From Planctomycetota bacterium (lineage in GTDB: Bacteria; Planctomycetota; UBA1135; GCA-002686595), in contig JAPKBY010000043.1 of assembly GCA_028823185.1 (NCBI GenBank), forward strand, positions 1 to 8,904: a stretch of DNA of 8,904 nt, given 5' to 3'. Made by a program: the position numbers and the translations under genes. The notes beneath the pieces were generated by a model. The model had not been told where the DNA came from. It ran no database searches and saw only the letters and a list, made by a program, of their open reading frames with translations. Positions within the stretch are counted from its first letter, which is position 1. Every line of letters starts with the position of its first letter. Of the stretch, positions 5,284 through 8,904 are shown one piece after another.

Positions 5284-8039
5284 TCGAGCCAGTTTGCGCC
5301 GTGCCCGAAGTCGACATTCAACGGGACGGAGAGGTCGACTGCGCCTTCCATGCACTCGCGCACCAGCTCTTGGGTCTGTTCGAGCTCCTTGAGCGGGACC
5401 TCTAGGACGAGTTCGTCATGAACTTGGAGGAGCAGCTGTCCAGAGAGCTCGCTCTCGCTGAGGCGGGCCTCGAGGTTGATCATGGCGCGCTTGATGACGT
5501 CTGCGGCTGAGCCTTGGATGGGCGTGTTGACCGCGACGTTCTCGGCGGCAGAGCGGAAGCGCTGGTTCTCGGCGGTGATGTCCGGGATGTAGCGGCGCCT
5601 GCCCATGAGGGTCTCGACATAGCCCTTCTCCCGCGCAGACTCGAGGGTCGAATCGATCCACCCTCGCACCGAGGGAAAGGACTCGAAGTAGCGCTCGATG
5701 AACCCGATGGCTTCGAAGATGTCTAAGCCGGTCTCGCGCGCGAGGCGGTTCGGTCCCATCCCATAGAGCAGTCCGAAGTTGATCGCCTTGGCGCGGCTGC
5801 GCATCTCTCTGTCGACGTCCTCTTCCTTCACGCCGAAGACGATCGACGCCGTCGAGGCGTGGATGTCGCGACCCTCAGCGAAGGCGGCTTGCATCTTCTC
5901 ATCTCCAGCGAAGTGGGCCATGATGCGCAGCTCTACCTGGCTGTAGTCGGCAGCGAGCAGCACCCACTCTCCGTGCTCATCAGGCTCGCGCGGGATGAAG
6001 GCCTCTCGGAGCTGACGTCCGCGCTCGGTGCGCACGGGGATGTTCTGGAGGTTGGGGTTGGAGGAGGCGAGTCGACCCGTGGCGGCCGCGATCTGACTGA
6101 AGGAGCAGTGGATGCGTCCTGTCGCCGGGTTGACGTGCTCTGGCAAGGCGTCGACATAGGTCCCTTTGAGCTTGGTGAGCTCGCGGAACTCTAAGACCTT
6201 CTTGACGATCTCGAGGTGTCCATACTTTTCAGAGAGGGTCGCGGCGTCGGTCGCCCAGCCCGTCTTGGTTCGCTTGGGGCGCTTCACGCCAACGGTGACG
6301 TGCACGGCGAGCTTCTCAAAGAGCACGCTGCCGAGCTGCTTGGGGCTGGAGACCTTGAAGTTCTCACCGGCGAGCTCTTGGATGGCGTGTTCTAGCTTTG
6401 TGATCTCTTCACCGAGATCTCCTGAGAGCCCGATGAGCTTCTCTGCGTTCAATCGAATGCCGCGCTCCTCCATGGCAGCGAGGACTGGGACGAGGGGCAT
6501 CTCTAGCTCGTGGAAGAGCGCCGTCGTGCCAGCCTCTTCGAGCTCTTTCTCTAAGACTGCGCGCAACCTGAAGGTGACGTCTGCGTCTTCACAGGCGTAC
6601 TCAGCGACCTTCTCGACCTCGATCTGGTCCATGGTCACTTGGGCCTTGCCCTTTCCAATGATCTCCGAGGTAGGGATCTTGTGGAGGTCAAAGAAGGTGA
6701 GGGCTAGTTGATCGAGGTTGTGTCGACGGTTCGAGCCCGCGGCACAGAAGCTCGCGACCATGGTGTCGAAGTCCGGGGGCGGCAGCCTCAGCCCGTTGTG
6801 AGCGAAGACGAGCCAGTCGTACTTGGCGTTCTGTGCCGTCCTTTGGAGTTCAGGTGAAGTCAGAAGAGGGGTCAGCTTCTCTAGCAGCGCCTTCGTTCCA
6901 CCCTCTAGGACCGGAGGCTTCGCGTTCGCAGGGACGTAGAAGGCGCGGCCGTCAGAGGCTGAGAAGGAGATCCCGACGAGGTCGGCCTGCATGGGGGAGA
7001 GGCTCGTCGTCTCGGTGTCTACGGCGTAGCTGCCAGCCTTGGTCAGCTCCTCGATCATGGCGTCTAGCTCTGCCTCGTTCCGGATCTGTACATAGTCGCG
7101 GGACATATCGCTCGGCCGCGCGGGCGCTGCGCTGTCGCCCTCATCACTTGAGCCAGCTGCCGCGCTCGGAGCTGCCTTTTGTAAGACCTTCTTGGCGAGG
7201 CTTTGGAAGTCTAGGGTGCGGAAGAGCTCTGCGAGCTTCTCAACATCGGGCTCCGCAGCGCCGACGATCTCAAAGCCAGGCTCAAGCAGCATGTCTGTGC
7301 GAATGGTCACGAGGTCTAGAGAGAGGAGGAGGTTCTCTCTGTCGTTCTCGAGCTTCTCTCGCGCTTTACCTTTCACCTCTTCGATGTGTTCGAGGACGCC
7401 TGCGACAGAGCCGTAGTCTGCGATGAGTTTGGTCGCGCCCACCTCGCCGATACCTTTCACGCCAGGGATGTTGTCGGAGGAATCTCCCATGATCGCGAGC
7501 ACGTCGATGACGTGATCAGGGGTGGTGCCGAACTTCTCTCTGACCTCTTCGAGGCCTTGAATGACGAGGTCTACTTTCGGCTTAAAGACGTTGTAGAGCT
7601 TGGTCGTCGGACCGACGAGCTGCATGAGGTCCTTGTCTCCTGTGACGAGCATGACCTCACAGCCAGCGGCTTCGGCCTGCCGTGTCAGGGTCCCGAGCAC
7701 GTCGTCAGCCTCAAAGCCGGGGACCTCAAAGATCGGGATGCCGTGTGCGCGCACGACGTCGCGCATGTCGTCGAGCTGGCCGACGAGATCTTCGGGCATC
7801 TTCTCGCGCGTCGCCTTGTACTCCTTGTACTGCTTGTGGCGGAAGGTCGGCCCGGGGGGGTCGAAGGCCACGGCGATCAGCTCCGGAGCCTCTTTTTCGA
7901 GGATCCGTCGCAGGGTCATGGTGAAGCCATAGGTCGCGCCCGTAGGGCGACCCTCGGCGTTTGTGAGGCCCGAGCGGGCCATCGCAAAGTGAGAGCGATA
8001 AGCGAGGGCTGTCCCATCGAGGAGGAAGACGCGCGGCAT
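5274..8039 (-). CDS. polA: DNA polymerase I (5'-3' exonuclease, proofreading exonuclease, polymerase)
   Basis: This 921-residue protein, close to the usual ~930, fills gaps and removes RNA primers in replication and repair. I chose the ATG at 8039 because the protein then starts 'MPRVFLLDGTALAYRSHFA', the normal family N-terminus; a start at 8330 would add 97 atypical residues and overlap the divergent gene. The 5'-3' nuclease (about 1-290) has 'FEADDVLGT', 'TGDKDLMQLV' and 'MGDSSDNIPGVKGIG'. The linker at 288-312 is rich in Ala and Ser. The 3'-5' exonuclease (about 315-500) keeps D341 and E343 (DTET), D408 (NAKYD), Y481 and D485 (YACED), so proofreading should be active. The polymerase has motif A (DYSQVEL, D698), motif B (R747, K751, F755, Y759) and motif C (VHDE, H874, D875). 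F755, equivalent to F762 in E. coli, predicts normal discrimination against dideoxynucleotides. No Shine-Dalgarno is visible. Confidence 0.97.
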   Translation of the reverse strand: MPRVFLLDGTALAYRSHFAMARSGLTNAEGRPTGATYGFTMTLRRILEKEAPELIAVAFDPPGPTFRHKQYKEYKATREKMPEDLVGQLDDMRDVVRAHGIPIFEVPGFEADDVLGTLTRQAEAAGCEVMLVTGDKDLMQLVGPTTKLYNVFKPKVDLVIQGLEEVREKFGTTPDHVIDVLAIMGDSSDNIPGVKGIGEVGATKLIADYGSVAGVLEHIEEVKGKAREKLENDRENLLLSLDLVTIRTDMLLEPGFEIVGAAEPDVEKLAELFRTLDFQSLAKKVLQKAAPSAAAGSSDEGDSAAPARPSDMSRDYVQIRNEAELDAMIEELTKAGSYAVDTETTSLSPMQADLVGISFSASDGRAFYVPANAKPPVLEGGTKALLEKLTPLLTSPELQRTAQNAKYDWLVFAHNGLRLPPPDFDTMVASFCAAGSNRRHNLDQLALTFFDLHKIPTSEIIGKGKAQVTMDQIEVEKVAEYACEDADVTFRLRAVLEKELEEAGTTALFHELEMPLVPVLAAMEERGIRLNAEKLIGLSGDLGEEITKLEHAIQELAGENFKVSSPKQLGSVLFEKLAVHVTVGVKRPKRTKTGWATDAATLSEKYGHLEIVKKVLEFRELTKLKGTYVDALPEHVNPATGRIHCSFSQIAAATGRLASSNPNLQNIPVRTERGRQLREAFIPREPDEHGEWVLLAADYSQVELRIMAHFAGDEKMQAAFAEGRDIHASTASIVFGVKEEDVDREMRSRAKAINFGLLYGMGPNRLARETGLDIFEAIGFIERYFESFPSVRGWIDSTLESAREKGYVETLMGRRRYIPDITAENQRFRSAAENVAVNTPIQGSAADVIKRAMINLEARLSESELSGQLLLQVHDELVLEVPLKELEQTQELVRECMEGAVDLSVPLNVDFGHGANWLEAH

Positions 8040-8041
8040 TC

Positions 8042-8072
8042 TTGAGAGGCTACCCTTCTTGGGCGTTAGAAT
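8042..8072 (+). promoter_or_regulatory. Possible sigma-70-type promoter for the kinase-like gene
   Basis: TTGAGA (8042-8047, 5 of 6 to consensus) and TAGAAT (8067-8072, 5 of 6) are separated by 19 bp, somewhat long. They lie in the 52-bp spacer between the divergent polA and kinase-like genes and would place transcription start about 13 bp before the ATG at 8092. A start so close to the ATG fits the absence of a ribosome binding site. The spacing and the unknown host sigma factor limit confidence. Confidence 0.3.
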
Positions 8073-8091
8073 CCCGCGGTCGTCTGAAGCT

Positions 8092-8904
8092 ATGAACACA
8101 TCCACCCTCCGCCTCGCCCCTGACCTCGTTGACTTAGCGAGCTTGGGAGCGGACTGCTTCGAGGATTTGATGGGCTGGACAGGGGGCTTGGTCGGTGCGG
8201 CGAGGGCTGAACTGGTCGCTGAGGGGGAGGGCTGGAAGCTCTGGCGGATCCCTTTGCCGGGGACTCCTGATGAGTCGGGTCTCGTGACTGAGGCCCCCAA
8301 GGGCTCAGGCACGGGCTGGATCCGAGTCAAACGCTACGAAGGCGGGGGACTCAGTGATGTCATGCGCGCTCGCTTGAAGCAGCCTCGCTCGAGCTCCTTC
8401 GCTGTGAGGGAGTGGAACCTCCTCTGCCAGCTGCGCGAGCGTGGAGTCCCGACTCAGGAGCCGCTAGCCGTGGGGGAGGTGAGCGCGGCCTTGTTCTCAC
8501 CCTCCTCAGTCTTGGTCACGCGTGAGCTCGAGAGCGTCCTGCCGATGGACGAGTGGCTGAAAGAGCGGGCAGGTGAGCGCTCTCGTGCCCGGCTCTCGCG
8601 CGCACTCGGCATCTTCTTTCGTCGTCTCTTCGCTGCCGGTGTCGGGCCCATTGAGCTCTCGCCCAGCGCGCTAGCTGTCGGACTCGAAGATCCAACAGGC
8701 GAGGCTGACTGCGCCTTCGTCCAGCTGATGCCTGCCGTGGAGGGCGCGCTCAAGTTTGGTGATATGCCAGACGTCTCCATAGATGTCCTTCCTCAAGGGC
8801 TCAGCCACGTTGAGCTCACGCTCTCAGAGCAGGTCTCTTGCTTGATGGCTTTCGGCTCTCAACTCGCTGAAGTCAGCGCTCGTGAAGGCTATCGAGTGCT
8901 CTAC
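8092..8904 (+). CDS. WaaP/Kdo-kinase-fold protein, probable pseudokinase (3' truncated by window)
   Basis: I translated this gene by hand from the ATG at 8092. It is open through 271 codons to the window end, with no stop seen. Residues ~75-215 follow the lipopolysaccharide-kinase (RfaP/WaaP, Kdo kinase) layout: 'WIRVKRYEGGG' with the ATP-site lysine K80, 'FAVREWNLLCQLRERGVPTQEPLAVGE' style helix-C region with E107, then 'VLVTRELES' as the hinge. Active members have a catalytic loop of the form 'HAAGINHRDCYICHF' and later 'IDLHRA'. Here the matching segments read 'FAAGVGPIELSPSAL' and 'VQLMPAV': His to Pro186, catalytic Asp to Glu188, and metal-binding Asp to Gln211. This points to loss of phosphotransfer. 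Family members act on lipopolysaccharide core sugars at the inner membrane face. Here a binding or regulatory role is possible, or a diverged enzyme. It is divergent from polA across 52 bp. The family assignment rests on motif pattern only. Confidence 0.75.
   Translation, partial: MNTSTLRLAPDLVDLASLGADCFEDLMGWTGGLVGAARAELVAEGEGWKLWRIPLPGTPDESGLVTEAPKGSGTGWIRVKRYEGGGLSDVMRARLKQPRSSSFAVREWNLLCQLRERGVPTQEPLAVGEVSAALFSPSSVLVTRELESVLPMDEWLKERAGERSRARLSRALGIFFRRLFAAGVGPIELSPSALAVGLEDPTGEADCAFVQLMPAVEGALKFGDMPDVSIDVLPQGLSHVELTLSEQVSCLMAFGSQLAEVSAREGYRVLY

Noticed and set aside
5514..8045. Several long plus-strand ORFs within polA, including one at 7386-8045
   Set aside because: They are mirror frames of a strongly conserved gene, caused by GC-biased third positions. 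Their translations have no recognisable domain and no ribosome binding site.
8040..8330. Start of polA at 8330, adding 97 residues
   Set aside because: The extra residues are Pro/Ser/Lys-rich with no family similarity, and they overlap the start of the divergent kinase-like gene in antisense. The Met at 8039 gives the standard PolA N-terminus.

Overview
This 8.9-kb window is bacterial chromosomal DNA, moderately GC-rich and densely coding. My best guess for the source is a member of the Planctomycetota. That is an inference from protein style: secreted beta-helix proteins opening with a 'VDAS.GPGTDYTDLPQAL' cap and closing with a shared C-terminal beta-domain, next to a WaaP-like (lipopolysaccharide-kinase fold) gene that implies a Gram-negative-type envelope. 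No marker in the window fixes the taxon.

Layout, left to right. (1) Bases 1-1145, minus strand: a polyferredoxin with one N-terminal and four C-terminal cysteine motifs flanking a middle domain that resembles Hsp20/alpha-crystallin. Its 3' end lies at or just past the window edge. (2) Bases 1146-1337: a divergent intergenic region with no convincing promoter. (3) Bases 1338-5265, plus strand: three tandem paralogous genes for secreted right-handed beta-helix proteins, each with a signal peptide, N-terminal cap, variable rung region and the same 106-residue C-terminal domain. The second copy has no usable start codon in frame with its intact signal peptide; one extra A in an A4 run would repair it. 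The array is mosaic: copy 2 matches copy 1 at its 5' end and copy 3 at its 3' end. (4) Bases 5256-5283: a hairpin containing both facing stop codons of two genes only 8 bp apart. (5) Bases 5274-8039, minus strand: a complete DNA polymerase I with all three enzymatic domains apparently intact. (6) Bases 8040-8091: a 52-bp divergent spacer with a possible plus-strand promoter. (7) Bases 8092-8904, plus strand: the first 271 codons of a WaaP/Kdo-kinase-fold protein that keeps the ATP-site lysine and glutamate but appears to have lost the catalytic and metal-binding aspartates, so it is a candidate pseudokinase.

polA is housekeeping, and the polyferredoxin and kinase-like gene are probably unrelated neighbours. 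The unit most likely to be an undescribed system is the three-gene beta-helix array, a compact set of co-directional exported proteins with signs of duplication and gene conversion. No mobile element, CRISPR array, tRNA or rRNA was recognised.
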